Translations under genes and position numbers: made by a program
Source: a virus
Length of the DNA: 26,158 nucleotides
Strand: one strand, 5' to 3'
IMG/VR virus record: IMGVR_UViG_3300020433_000042
Coordinates: 1 to 26,158 of that record
Notes under the pieces: generated by a model
The model's database searches: none
The model's input: the letters and a program-made list of their open reading frames with translations, nothing else
What the model was told of the DNA's origin: nothing
Shown here: positions 21,601 to 26,156 of the stretch, in pieces
Numbering within the stretch: position 1 is the first letter of the stretch
Layout of the letters: the number at the start of each line of letters is the position of its first letter

Positions 21601-22891
21601 TTTCACCAACATTCTTAACGTATATAACTTCACCCTCATTTACAAGATTTATATCATCATCAATAATTAATTCAGATAAAACACCTGTGACTCTCAATTC
21701 TATCTTTTTAGTTAAATCACCATTTTCATATCCAAAAATATTATTATTAATTCTTACATTATCTGCAGTATTAATAGGAACTTCAATACCAGTACAACCA
21801 AAGAACTGGTTTATGGATTTTGATGTATAGTTTATTATATTATTACCACTAATTATTGTTCCTGTGCTTCCAAAACCTACAGTAGAGTCAACAGATATAA
21901 TAGATTCAGATGTTGATACCCCTGATAAAGTTTTTGTGTTTGCATTTACGTTAAAAATACCTTGTATTAAATCACGGTCACTATATCCAACAAATAAAGA
22001 TAAACGATAATAACTTTTACCGTTTCTTGTAAAAATCTCAACTTCTGATACAGATGCATTCGTCCTTAAATCATCACTTTTATAAATTGTCTGTCCTATA
22101 AGGTTTTGTGGGTCTCCACTTGAACTAATTAAGTCTGCAATTATGACTTCTCTTCTTATAAATTCTGCATCAGAGGGTTTAATTAAATTACTCTCAAGGT
22201 CTAAGACTGTTGGTTCAACTCCGTATAATACCTTGAATAAAATTCTAATTGATTCTTCAATACCTTTTGACTGATAGAATGTGCGAGCAAACTTGACAAA
22301 GTTTCCTACATCTAAATCAGAAGTTAAGGTTATATCTTCAAAACCTGGTAAAAATGTTCTCTTTAATTTTTTGTAAAACTCCTGTAAAAATAGAACAGAT
22401 AAATTTTGAACTGATGCACCATTTACATGAGACTCTGCAGAGGTTTGTTCAAATTTTAAAGTTTCTCTATTTACATCTATCAATGAAGATGATATTCCTA
22501 CTTTATATCCAGTAACTCCACTAAAACCACGAACACAACCAGTAAAACTAGTATCTGTGATACCAGTATATGTAATTACTTCATTATCTATTTTTAGTAA
22601 ACCATATTCATCAGGAAATCCTTTTGTACTTGTGACATTTATTGTTGTATGTGTAGATGCAACACCAACAGATACATTTGTCTCTCCTACAATGACTTCT
22701 GGTACTAAGTTATCTGATTTTAAATACTGATCAAAATTATTAATTAAGTCAGACGGTCCTCCCTGAAATTCTTGAGAGATGTAATATTGTTTTAAAAACT
22801 CAACAGCATTAGGAAAATCAGCTAAGATAAACTCAGGCAATTGATTCTCAATGATGGTATTGAGCTTTATTCTTTTGTCAATTTGTGACAT
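9623..22891 (-). CDS. 7: Giant gp7-type baseplate wedge protein with repeat expansions, 4,422 aa
   Basis: The N-terminal region resembles the C-terminal third of T4 gp7 (1,032 aa): QSKGIEESIRILFKVLYG at 207-224 against T4 STKGIEASYKFLFKVLY, LIGQTIY near 264-270 against LVGQTIY, and an upstream LPEFILADFPNAVEFL block against PDSYLLQDSNFEAFC. A second gp7-like piece lies around 2484 (SYTVKS...IIHPAG against T4 KIKSNL...FVHPVG). Between them are repeat modules and a YHYH domain (IIGWAYDGNPIYGP, 1278-1291). After 2487 comes a three-copy beta module (about 2595-2935), a duplicated Cys/YPR unit (about 3475-3730) and three NGVxQxP motifs (about 3104, 3295, 3928). GxGY motifs recur from about 771 to 4201. 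The frame is open over 13,269 bp. Its position gp25-gp6-(this)-gp8 equals that of T4 gene 7. In T4, gp7 is the arm linking the inner baseplate (gp6, gp53, gp25) to gp8 and gp10. A Shine-Dalgarno lies 9 nt before the ATG. Confidence 0.85.
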   Translation of the reverse strand: MSQIDKRIKLNTIIENQLPEFILADFPNAVEFLKQYYISQEFQGGPSDLINNFDQYLKSDNLVPEVIVGETNVSVGVASTHTTINVTSTKGFPDEYGLLKIDNEVITYTGITDTSFTGCVRGFSGVTGYKVGISSSLIDVNRETLKFEQTSAESHVNGASVQNLSVLFLQEFYKKLKRTFLPGFEDITLTSDLDVGNFVKFARTFYQSKGIEESIRILFKVLYGVEPTVLDLESNLIKPSDAEFIRREVIIADLISSSGDPQNLIGQTIYKSDDLRTNASVSEVEIFTRNGKSYYRLSLFVGYSDRDLIQGIFNVNANTKTLSGVSTSESIISVDSTVGFGSTGTIISGNNIINYTSKSINQFFGCTGIEVPINTADNVRINNNIFGYENGDLTKKIELRVTGVLSELIIDDDINLVNEGEVIYVKNVGEKILNNALTDKEKFANSWIYNTSSRFQTAGISTDAVGGTISLNTKIDKSSLKEGDKFEVVRRNEQVVDGQFNVLTITGEKQFTTTNLGFSPVAAEEYDIRRVVDKASSSGTEIDVGNNNVISNVLNVYVDGDVDGYVASNSLPSFDISDEVVKETIVGIASTTTNFALSGQNDLNGLYNFLEFDFGTNRDIRFIEGDAVVYNAIKDPNSANSDSVDVPPGLNDGEIYYVDPQEADVGSNITKIALYLSRAQIGTASTVAVGLGASLNDRHEFTILRHHGKKIGANKILRKFPLSRNLFTPSNDDENITDIGILKNGVELRSPVSEDFISYGNLASVELINGGDGYDIISAPVLKVESGIGSDAFVEPILSGSVKEVLIDPQDFDIESVKNISLTGGNGDGCVLEAVTGQRVRDLTFDSRDIFFGGGIDINDETITFNNVHNLENGDLVYYLNNGNTSLPIGSAYDVTNAKTSTLANGDPYFIRVVNTSTIRIYNTKNDAITGVNTVGLSTDSAASGIHIFRTEQKNTITNIKVIESGQGYQHRNLIVKPAGISTSYDTINFNNHGFSHGDVINYKPIAGLGTTEPEVISGLTTTSSYYVMKVDDNSFKLANAGVGGTSRIDFDRGKFVNLTSSGTGYQTFKYPEIKVNIEVGYAGTITGSFNITPVVTGSFTGAYLYEEGTDYGSKILNNVSRPSVEIQSGRFAEVRPLISNGKVIDIVVVEQGENYNSNPEIKITSTENGAGASARPVIENGKLVDVIMINAGIGYSTLTTEATVQPRGVGGNFGTNVRTLQVNERNRIGDSGLISRGTFLSYNVIGCNQELLTNLEKDTFDIKQNGEFDKPKKHSSIIGWAYDGNPIYGPFGYSDPENINSETKILHSSYTLNVDKVINRPSGFDAGFFIDDYIFDNSGDLDIHNGRFCKTPEYPNGTYAYFTTVEENNNGFIVGAYPYFIGKTFRLPFIRENLNLGHDFDFNNSNLSRNTYPYNVGEEFANNDFIIESNESIRQGSEVLSVTKGEVESFKILNAGTGYKVGDITSFDNTDTNGTGFSAEVSDIVGIGISSIETKLDRFEDLIFTWVNDREVRAKYSPTIELNDNDYVYVSGLSTSIQNLTDSFKIGVSTSRVGLAKSMNVVVAGSNAIEDIFVNKIPNNISIGATIRVGSGNTTDHENVQVLGVFNTQRAIRVLRNTGIAHTFGSNVDLLNDTVSIPVKTNKFESQVNDVVYFNAPQSIGVGTDGVAISVNYVIGEFEKSISIPNRQIYLPNHKFKTGQKVLLTVPDVPNKQFDVAMSDDVNDTDANFQIPISGNTQELFVIKKSEDYIGLTTVSVGNTSEGLYFKTNAINVTGINTHLYNISSQFEQVTGDIDKIVSTVTTKVAAAGTTTHELQNGDIISLNVVPNLSVGIGTTSPVFVDYNTEYEKLLINPIQFKSSDVEANRIDIENHGFNTGDKVFYTGDGTALPNGSYFVYKVNSRYFQLAETFNDLSANPVKLLSLTPNTGGNEQRISPINPQIVVYKNSKLTFALSTSTIQNFDFKIFYENGKNEYVSSTDSTSFNVGTAGTVGFAGATLTLEPTTSTPSVLYYGLTKGGFISTADSEVKNYSEIVFVNSIYNDDYIISDVTADTFNFSPKLPEFLNYSEEDCEKIEYSTKSKNVHGPIKDLEIISKGFNYKKLPVFKQIISDRGVNANIVAESQSIGKIKNIRIVDIGYEYSSDKTLQPEVFIPPVLKIDNLDVISNLEIINGGSDYTTAPNLVVYNPTTNEVVDDSSLLALVPNQTISNIDVIAPINGLDSVEHRIVAVNNSNGIGINSIQTSSGGIVTCFLQTPFNGFLDPQPFAVGDEIYVEGIQRVGEAGSLTEDNGSFTGEVQGDGFNSEDHGYTFFKVDSYTPGTTTIVEFSVAGVTTNPGIAKTFQSGYAVLINKENYPDIRPLQERGVFQENEIINVNGVPSESRVTVIRDDFIKIDGLTEVKKGDRIIGNVTGVSAEIIEVTNNRAKFKIDFSNRQEYGWIDNIGKLNDDTQVIPNNDYYQNLSYTVKSPITWEKFSNSLNSIIHPAGLKNFSDTFIESTVNVGVASTSPKSTSTIIIDVIGDDNRVDAINNFDFVRDYNRLGNKTKSLLLKNKKLTNFSKCLTNRVLIHDDISDKFSSVGFSANTSIIDSINSKVINYLIQVVDPDSSDTQFTELVVVAKENDVLLFEKSSDSTGVGENNTDTNLLLGDFSTEIDTNGNKNLIFTPKDEFTKDHDIKILKTFYDENKSGIATNIIGSINLTSSNADIPNGTTTIAEFDKDTVNGMHAIIFVQDSVTKEINYNEVVLDFDGENTTFSQIFVDDTNGPTTNNVGILTAKLENDLIKLQIENSGSNILELQSNIVGLGTTTAGIGTHRFLAQGQPLGAERSIRLESTYNTGAGGLIPFANLDKTIDSSVKSLVRVSTAQTSAIHQIIGIRDEQDVLVVQYPFVSLGSTIGLGTFTSQISGDNIALQFVPDSQFTELVEVQAYNQIFYTESDFNNLPGTLTYGGIEQNVLLSTFDGLEGRRANKVKFDLKFEGTPIYAKTFNPSTAGIAASTGIFTIPNHFFNTNEELIYTPGSSFIGIAASAMSIGSTINSAGITTDLLPSTVFAKNLDEDRFQLFPTREDIVSGSAITFTGIGSGNNHQLEMSKKLSKTIIGLDGVVQQPITFTSLTYNLGVNITGITTQFSLSGIGSISTFDVLKINNEFMKVVEVGFSSTSDGSGEIDDQLNISEGISNVPTVRVERGSLGLPATSHAQNDIVKIHRGSFNIVGSSVHFIDPPKGNTRSRRTETELPFVKADFSGRTFLRQDYTTNMLFDDISDNFTGLTTSYDLKVGGANTSSGIEIGNGVVFINGVFQRPFTNNNLGHNYRILADTTAGLSTIRFTGITSENGQFITSDSDINQNQIPRGGLIVSLGSTEGLGYAPLYGAKVKAEKNSSGALTNIVGIGTSSGFNLGIQTAIYNNISGIITVTTNDVHGFALNRPTTVKLKGLEFKCPKTVVGQPTNAVYTPANGDLVITISQHGLVNGDAVVLETDSFTFTCTLDPSQPKTYPRATDPAANQYLTVDNVTTNTFRVNVGASAPGDQYPHTFVSATATAVQTIGGGGYVGVTTTIFQDHERPLFVVGIVSERSFEVQAGASTIPHTYQGGGHAFEFFEDLTFGSGYRGGSVAIAVTDQAYEHKFVSSGIGSIRKDRFDGDSFTATDAIYESHSGLLTLTIPNHTFTTSDTVGIDTGGLVFKCSKDGFFGNHPYPRSVSKTSFPNPDPFAGSFVSIAQTSIESITFNVGPGGGGGSGAVVEATVGVGGTLSFTITNPGSGYINPEIIIPEPTYENLEVEGISRLGVGATTDTGSNLLINVGVSAATTSVGVGSTLFVIKDFEISRSGYSFKKGDKFKPVGLVTAAHLTAPIQEFELEVVEIFNDRFSAWQFGEIDAIDSIKILQDGSRTRFPLFFNGELLSFEKDLTDTQSQLIDLNAVLLIFVNGVLQKPDEAYQFEGGTTFTFTEPPSGESQPGLNDNDQVDIFFYKGIDGVDVIVQDITETIKVGDSVRVLRNPDLLGITTAQTRNRIIKDILNTDLADTDIYTDLGIDEINLKPIKWIKQKTDININGQLVDKSRSILEPQIYPTSKIIGDFTEISGQGTGTLDGIFVDDASAFFYENRYTGITVSEVDALVTNGEINVGASATAIVSAAGSVTSYDITESGSGYSVAPTVKISAPRTGIVTFLQLDGSVGTYSTATASATITNGSITAINVVDKGLGYSSSNLPQVIIEPPSYQTEKITRISNVQGYTGIITGITQTTRSGGGPALRFDFHAVTIDNDGVIQNAAANQLQVGYPVLIKDTKVGNGLTSVNPGNSAVVGIGTTFLDNIYIVNSITTDGSKGTIVCNVHTNSASLVSGINTEGFYQGETGTTTTLGTLSWGRLYGNNTTRSSNPISIGVTGLTVNTGLTTFPTIQRKSYDKVGEKGHRSSGSIRAIIA
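11700..12470 (-). repeat. Duplicated Cys/YPR module inside the gp7-type giant
   Basis: Two related units at protein level lie about 200 residues apart. One reads TFTCTLDP...YPRATDP...FRVNVG (around 3475-3520). The other reads VFKCSKDG...HPYPRSV...ITFNVG (around 3680-3725). An extra FKCPK segment lies near 3440. Both are preceded by an NHxF/QHGL 'turn' motif. I infer a tandem beta-domain duplication; the boundaries are approximate. Confidence 0.55.
14090..15110 (-). repeat. Three-copy beta module inside the gp7-type giant
   Basis: Three successive segments, beginning YLIQVVDPD (about 2600), HAIIFVQDS (about 2728) and HQIIGIRDE (about 2873), share the order: hydrophobic strand ending in an aspartate, a second strand with E or V-V, a short Gly/Thr turn, and a closing 'L.F.P' or 'L.I' strand. 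They follow directly after the second gp7-like segment. Boundaries and homology are judged by eye. Confidence 0.45.
18700..19120 (-). other. YHYH domain region of the gp7-type giant
   Basis: Residues 1278-1291 read IIGWAYDGNPIYGP, followed by FGYSDP. This is the signature of the YHYH domain, usually found in secreted bacterial proteins and also annotated in some T4-like cyanophage structural proteins. The domain probably extends to about residue 1390 (a YPYFIGKTF stretch). Its biochemical role is not established to my knowledge. Confidence 0.7.
19290..19720 (-). repeat. Cluster of GxGY beta-repeats inside the gp7-type giant
   Basis: Between residues about 1060 and 1200 there are at least four units of the type hydrophobic-strand-G-x-G/N-Y-x(4-6)-P-x-V/I (SSGTGYQTFKYPEI, EEGTDYGSKI, EQGENYNSNPEIKI, NAGIGYSTLTTEATV), separated by Gly/Ala linkers with a 'NGKVIDIVVV' or 'NGKLVDVIMI' strand. 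Further copies are scattered through the same protein and its two downstream neighbours. Confidence 0.65.
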
Positions 22892-22894
22892 AAA

Positions 22895-24841
22895 TTATTT
22901 CCTCTCTAAAACTCCATTTGAGTAACTTGATGTATAGTAATCTCTGGTAAATACAACACCTGATACATCTTCTCCTGATGCAATAACGTCTTTCAACATA
23001 TTTATCGAACTATTTGAAACGTCTAAACTGACAAAAAGGTCTTTCAATCCAACTACATCATTTGAGTCTGGAAATGCTTGTATTTCAATAATATTATTTT
23101 GAGCTACTGTTGATGTAAAGTTAATTGTATTCAATAATATTTCTCCTTTTTTATAATCAACAGAGCCTGCTTCTTTTAGAAGAACTTTAATATTATTTTT
23201 TTCATCTTTGGTGACTACACTGATAGTTCCTTTCATGCTAGTATCAAGATTACCAGCAGCATCTTTATTTGGTATATCCGTTAAGTAAGCGATTGATGGA
23301 CTACCTGAAATTGTAAATCCAGTACTCTTAATATTATACCCAGCTGGATTAATATAGAATTTATTACCAAAACATAATTCATATTGAGCAAATTGATTTA
23401 AGAGTGCACTTAAATCTCTTCTTATTATCACTTTTGTAATATTTGAAGTAATTCCATCATCTACCCTATCAATAAGTTGATTTACTTTACTATATTTAAA
23501 TCTACCACCAAATTTATTCATTTCAACGTTATCAGAGTATGATTGTAAAGAACTGATTATGTCTGTTCTTAAATTTGCTGCTGAAGCAACTTTGAGTGGG
23601 TCATAATATACCTTTGTATCAACTTCAACATACAAAATCTTAAGATCAACAATTTCGGAGTTGATTCCAGCAATCGCATAACTCTTTAATTTACTTTTAA
23701 TTTGAGATTTATCAAAATCTGATATAAAAGTACCATTTTTTGGTTTAATACTAATTTGAACTTTACCAAATTGAGGTGGATCTAATTCCTCACCACCTAT
23801 GACGGAAACAGAGTCAGTTTGAGGGTAAATTTGATTTATAATTGCCTCATAATCTCTTGGTGTAACTGCCCTGTATTGTGCTGAGTAAAGTCTAGGTGCA
23901 AAATACTTAATAGAGGACACATCTTCAACTTCAGCTCCTCTGGAAGCGTTTGTAACTGTAGTTATTGATACTGCACTACTTGGTGTGAAGAAAGTTCCGT
24001 CATCTTTTGAAAATGTTCCTTGAAAACTAAAATTACTGCCACCATTACCATCTTTTCCATCAGTAACAATATATGTTACAGTGATTGTTTGACCATTTTC
24101 TAATTTTTTACCAAATAATCCATCACCAAACAAAATTTCATATTTTTCATCTTGAATTTCTTGAGAAAGGTAAATTTCCGACGTTTTACTCAAATTAAGT
24201 ATGTTATCCACTCTTGAAAACTTACGTCCAACCGTTGTTTGGTTAGGATCCGCAACATATACATTCAATGTCGATGCATCTATGTTAGGACTATCGATAA
24301 TAAACCTTTGATCCTTACTTGTATCGACTTGAAAGACACGAGTTAGGAAAGTTCCTTCATGAATCGTGACATCATCTGCAAATTCTGCAAAAGAATTGCC
24401 TCCAACAGACTTTATTCGTGTTGATGTGACATTTTCGGGGATTGAAAATCTAAAAGTGGTATTTTCACTTGAACCAACACAAACAAGTCCTGGTCGAAGT
24501 ACAAGTGACCTTGGAGTTGCGTCTGTAGTCGGTCCTAAATCAATATCATCTATCTTTATTGTCGCTGTTGCTGCTCTTTTTGAACGTGGTACGTATCCAA
24601 TGTTTCTTGCTAGTGATACAACGTTCTCACGAATAGTTGCAGAGTCTAAAAATGACTCATTGGCAACTAAATTCGCATTAAATGAGTTTATATAAGTGTT
24701 ATACGCTAATGTGTCTATTAGAACTGAGAAGTTAGAACCCTCAAAATCAAAACCATCAAAAGTTGAGTTTGATCGAAGGAAATCTTTAATCTGTGCTTTG
24801 ATGTCCTCAAAGTCTAAACTTGTGTATTGAGTAAAAGGCAT
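22895..24841 (-). CDS. 6: Baseplate wedge protein gp6, 648 aa
   Basis: Length and layout fit T4 gp6 (about 660 aa), the wedge protein whose dimers form the inner ring of the baseplate and drive its hexagon-to-star change. The N-terminal segment has the family pattern: FDFEGSNFSVLIDTLAYNTY at 31-50, then NESFLDSATIRENVVSLARN at 61-80 and IGYVPRS at 81-87. A baseplate-J-like core follows, with FGDGLFGKKLENGQ near 236-250 and RAVTPRDYEAII around 321. The C-terminal third is beta-rich and ends NGVLERK. It starts 1 bp after the gp25 stop and ends 3 bp before the giant gp7-type gene. The tight order gp25-gp6-gp7-gp8 groups the wedge proteins in one late operon. No obvious truncation was seen. Confidence 0.95.
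   Translation of the reverse strand: MPFTQYTSLDFEDIKAQIKDFLRSNSTFDGFDFEGSNFSVLIDTLAYNTYINSFNANLVANESFLDSATIRENVVSLARNIGYVPRSKRAATATIKIDDIDLGPTTDATPRSLVLRPGLVCVGSSENTTFRFSIPENVTSTRIKSVGGNSFAEFADDVTIHEGTFLTRVFQVDTSKDQRFIIDSPNIDASTLNVYVADPNQTTVGRKFSRVDNILNLSKTSEIYLSQEIQDEKYEILFGDGLFGKKLENGQTITVTYIVTDGKDGNGGSNFSFQGTFSKDDGTFFTPSSAVSITTVTNASRGAEVEDVSSIKYFAPRLYSAQYRAVTPRDYEAIINQIYPQTDSVSVIGGEELDPPQFGKVQISIKPKNGTFISDFDKSQIKSKLKSYAIAGINSEIVDLKILYVEVDTKVYYDPLKVASAANLRTDIISSLQSYSDNVEMNKFGGRFKYSKVNQLIDRVDDGITSNITKVIIRRDLSALLNQFAQYELCFGNKFYINPAGYNIKSTGFTISGSPSIAYLTDIPNKDAAGNLDTSMKGTISVVTKDEKNNIKVLLKEAGSVDYKKGEILLNTINFTSTVAQNNIIEIQAFPDSNDVVGLKDLFVSLDVSNSSINMLKDVIASGEDVSGVVFTRDYYTSSYSNGVLERK
22901..22906 (-). 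promoter_or_regulatory. Ribosome binding site of the gp7-type giant
   Basis: GAGAGG lies within the last codons of gp6, 9 nt before the ATG at 22891. It supports this start for the giant gene. Confidence 0.65.
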
Positions 24842-24842
24842 A

Positions 24843-25244
24843 TTATCTCGTAGGTTCTAATATAAAACTGAATGATTGAGTTGGAGCACTTAATCCAACA
24901 ATATCAAAAAGTACCTTTACCTCCAGTGTGTTTCTATCTGGTCGAGCATCTACCTCAATACCAACATTAGTTACTCTTGGTTCATAATTTTCGACAGTTT
25001 CTCTTATTTGGTCTTGAATCACAGTAATTGTTGTCCTACTATAATTCTCAAATAGAGATTCACGGATGTCTGTACCTATTAAAGGGTCAAAAAACCTCTC
25101 AGTAGGTATTGTTTCTACTAAATTTCTCACTGATCTGGCAATCGCACGTTCATTAAGAAGCACAGGAAGGTCTTTTGTCACTGGATGAGGTGAAAAAGAC
25201 AGACTTATATCCTTAAATGTTCTTGATTTACGCTGGATCGACAT
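24843..25244 (-). CDS. 25: Baseplate wedge protein gp25 (GPW/gp25 family), 133 aa
   Basis: Length matches T4 gp25 (132 aa). Family blocks are clear: RFFDPLIGTDIRESLFE at 50-66 (T4 RPFDPEFGCDLSDQLFE) and ENYEPRV at 85-91 (T4 RNYEPRI), followed by a beta strand pair LEVKVLFDIV and the C-terminal strand SFSFILE. Gp25-like proteins sit at the innermost part of the wedge, next to gp6 and gp53, and are thought to nucleate sheath polymerisation. The family is sometimes called lysozyme-like, but I see no basis for enzyme activity here. A late promoter lies 18 nt upstream of the ATG, with no clear Shine-Dalgarno between. gp6 starts 1 bp after the stop. gp53 is not seen in this window. Confidence 0.95.
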   Translation of the reverse strand: MSIQRKSRTFKDISLSFSPHPVTKDLPVLLNERAIARSVRNLVETIPTERFFDPLIGTDIRESLFENYSRTTITVIQDQIRETVENYEPRVTNVGIEVDARPDRNTLEVKVLFDIVGLSAPTQSFSFILEPTR

Positions 25245-25262
25245 TATTGATACTTTTAGATT

Positions 25263-25270
25263 TATTTATA
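25263..25270 (-). promoter_or_regulatory. T4-type late promoter (TATAAATA) before gp25
   Basis: An exact TATAAATA on the minus strand lies in the 31-bp gap between the 38-residue gene and gp25, 18 nt before the ATG at 25244. It would start the late transcript for gp25, gp6 and the giant gp7-type gene. Confidence 0.85.
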
Positions 25271-25275
25271 CCCCA

Positions 25276-25392
25276 TCAAGGAGTATATTCGTATCCATAC
25301 TTCTGTAAATATTCCTCAAATAACTCATCGGGAACTTTTCCTTCCCAATATTCCTTCTCAGTGTACTCTTTTTTAGTCTCTGATGATTCCAT
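25276..25392 (-). CDS. Very small acidic protein, 38 aa
   Basis: An open frame of 38 codons starts MESSETKKEYTEKEYW and ends QKYGYEYTP. It is acidic, tyrosine-rich and without cysteine or a membrane segment. Support for a real gene: an AGAGGA Shine-Dalgarno sits 5 nt before the ATG, the start overlaps the end of the preceding gene by 20 bp in another frame as expected for translational coupling, and it fills what would otherwise be a gap before the gp25 promoter. I do not recognise a family. It could be a conserved small phage protein or a chance frame; codons are compatible with the neighbours, but length limits certainty. Confidence 0.65.
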   Translation of the reverse strand: MESSETKKEYTEKEYWEGKVPDELFEEYLQKYGYEYTP

Positions 25393-25852
25393 AGTCGTCC
25401 TCTAATACTTCTTTAAGGTAATTTTCATCCCAATAATCGTAATAATTGGTTTTTGCAAGATTTTTTCTTGCTTCTGTGAGTTCATGACGTGATTGACACA
25501 AGACTAAGTTATATTTTCCATTACTTGTCTGTATTCCTTGTATGTATGTCTTCGTTTTACCATGATCTGCAATGAATTTGTAGTCAGGATAGTTGCGATT
25601 GTAGTCATCTACAGCGTCATACAAGAAATTTGCATCAATATTGTCCTCAACAACGTATATTATAACGTCAAATTCATCATTTGGCATAATTTGACTTAAT
25701 TTTTCGTCAACAATCGCAAAATTTGCCTTTGCTGCAAAGGGACATATCGCAAAATTACCTAATTCTGGTCGAATTTTGGACATTTGACCAATCCAATGTA
25801 AAATATACCTACTCTTCTCGTCTTTCATCGGGTGTAGTCCAGAAATAATCAT
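25373..25852 (-). CDS. Conserved-looking phage protein of unknown function, about 159 aa
   Basis: No family is recognised with certainty. Visible features: a SRYILHWIGQMSKIRPELG opening segment, an ICPFAAKANF motif that recalls the 'CPFA(K)' element of DUF1415-like proteins, a hydrophobic strand (FDVIIYVVED), and a basic/aromatic C-terminal half with a CQSRHELTEARKNLAK helix. It has two cysteines, acidic patches and no membrane segment, so it is probably cytoplasmic. The start is uncertain: GTG at 25855, ATG at 25852 and ATG at 25828 (opening MKDEKSRYILHW) are in frame, and none has a good Shine-Dalgarno. The 25828 start would shorten the overlap with the upstream gene from about 44 to 20 bp, the same as the overlap at its other end. 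It lies just before the baseplate operon but need not be structural. Confidence 0.75.
   Translation of the reverse strand: MIISGLHPMKDEKSRYILHWIGQMSKIRPELGNFAICPFAAKANFAIVDEKLSQIMPNDEFDVIIYVVEDNIDANFLYDAVDDYNRNYPDYKFIADHGKTKTYIQGIQTSNGKYNLVLCQSRHELTEARKNLAKTNYYDYWDENYLKEVLEDDYGIIRD
25398..25403 (-). promoter_or_regulatory. Ribosome binding site of the 38-residue gene
   Basis: AGAGGA on the minus strand lies 5 nt before the ATG at 25392, inside the last codons of the preceding gene. It is the main argument that the short frame is translated. Confidence 0.6.
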
Positions 25853-26156
25853 CACAATCGCCCAATCGACCCCAGTTTACATCATTCTCAACCTCAAAGA
25901 TACGTGTTGATACCTTAAAATCAGGTGTTTTGACAGGATCTGGAGTCATTGAGGTGTCATAGATGCGACAACGATTGTTTGGATAGAGACAAAACTGCCC
26001 ATTTCTCAATTTAATCAGATTAAATGACTTATGTTCATCAGGAAGTTCACTTGTTGCAGTGTCAACTTGGTCAAAATCACCATGATAGTTGTCTAAAGTA
26101 CAAATATACTGTCCTTTTTGGTTGCCAAAGTGCCTTGTACGACATTCCCACTCCAT
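25809..26156 (-). CDS. Unknown phage protein, 115 aa (possibly incomplete at the window edge)
   Basis: The frame begins MEWECRTRHFGNQKGQY only 2 bp from the right edge. This may be the true start, but the frame could continue upstream, and no Shine-Dalgarno can be judged. Features: an acidic middle, the segment LIKLRNGQFCLYPNNRCRIYD, a strand DFKVSTRIFEVE, and an acidic C-terminus with DDYFWTTPDE. Three cysteines are present; there is no membrane segment. I recall similar unnamed proteins in T4-like cyanophages near the baseplate genes but know no function. Its 3' end overlaps the start of the next gene, so the two are expressed together. No late promoter for this group lies within the window. 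Confidence 0.65.
   Translation of the reverse strand: MEWECRTRHFGNQKGQYICTLDNYHGDFDQVDTATSELPDEHKSFNLIKLRNGQFCLYPNNRCRIYDTSMTPDPVKTPDFKVSTRIFEVENDVNWGRLGDCDDYFWTTPDERREE

Noticed and set aside
9623-22891. Possible assembly artefact or fusion of several genes in the 13.3-kb frame
   Set aside because: The frame is open throughout, repeat families recur from end to end, both gp7-like pieces are in one frame, and the neighbours on both sides are in T4 order. An artefact would be expected to break frame or order.
10871-24695. Plus-strand frames opposite the gp7-type giant and gp6 (e.g. 10871-11107, 15534-15830, 20305-20562, 24366-24695)
   Set aside because: They are antisense to continuous, homologous coding sequence, with no supporting signals.
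25217-25405. 62-codon plus-strand frame across the gp25 promoter region
   Set aside because: It is antisense to the better-supported 38-residue gene, the late promoter and the gp25 start, and has no ribosome site.
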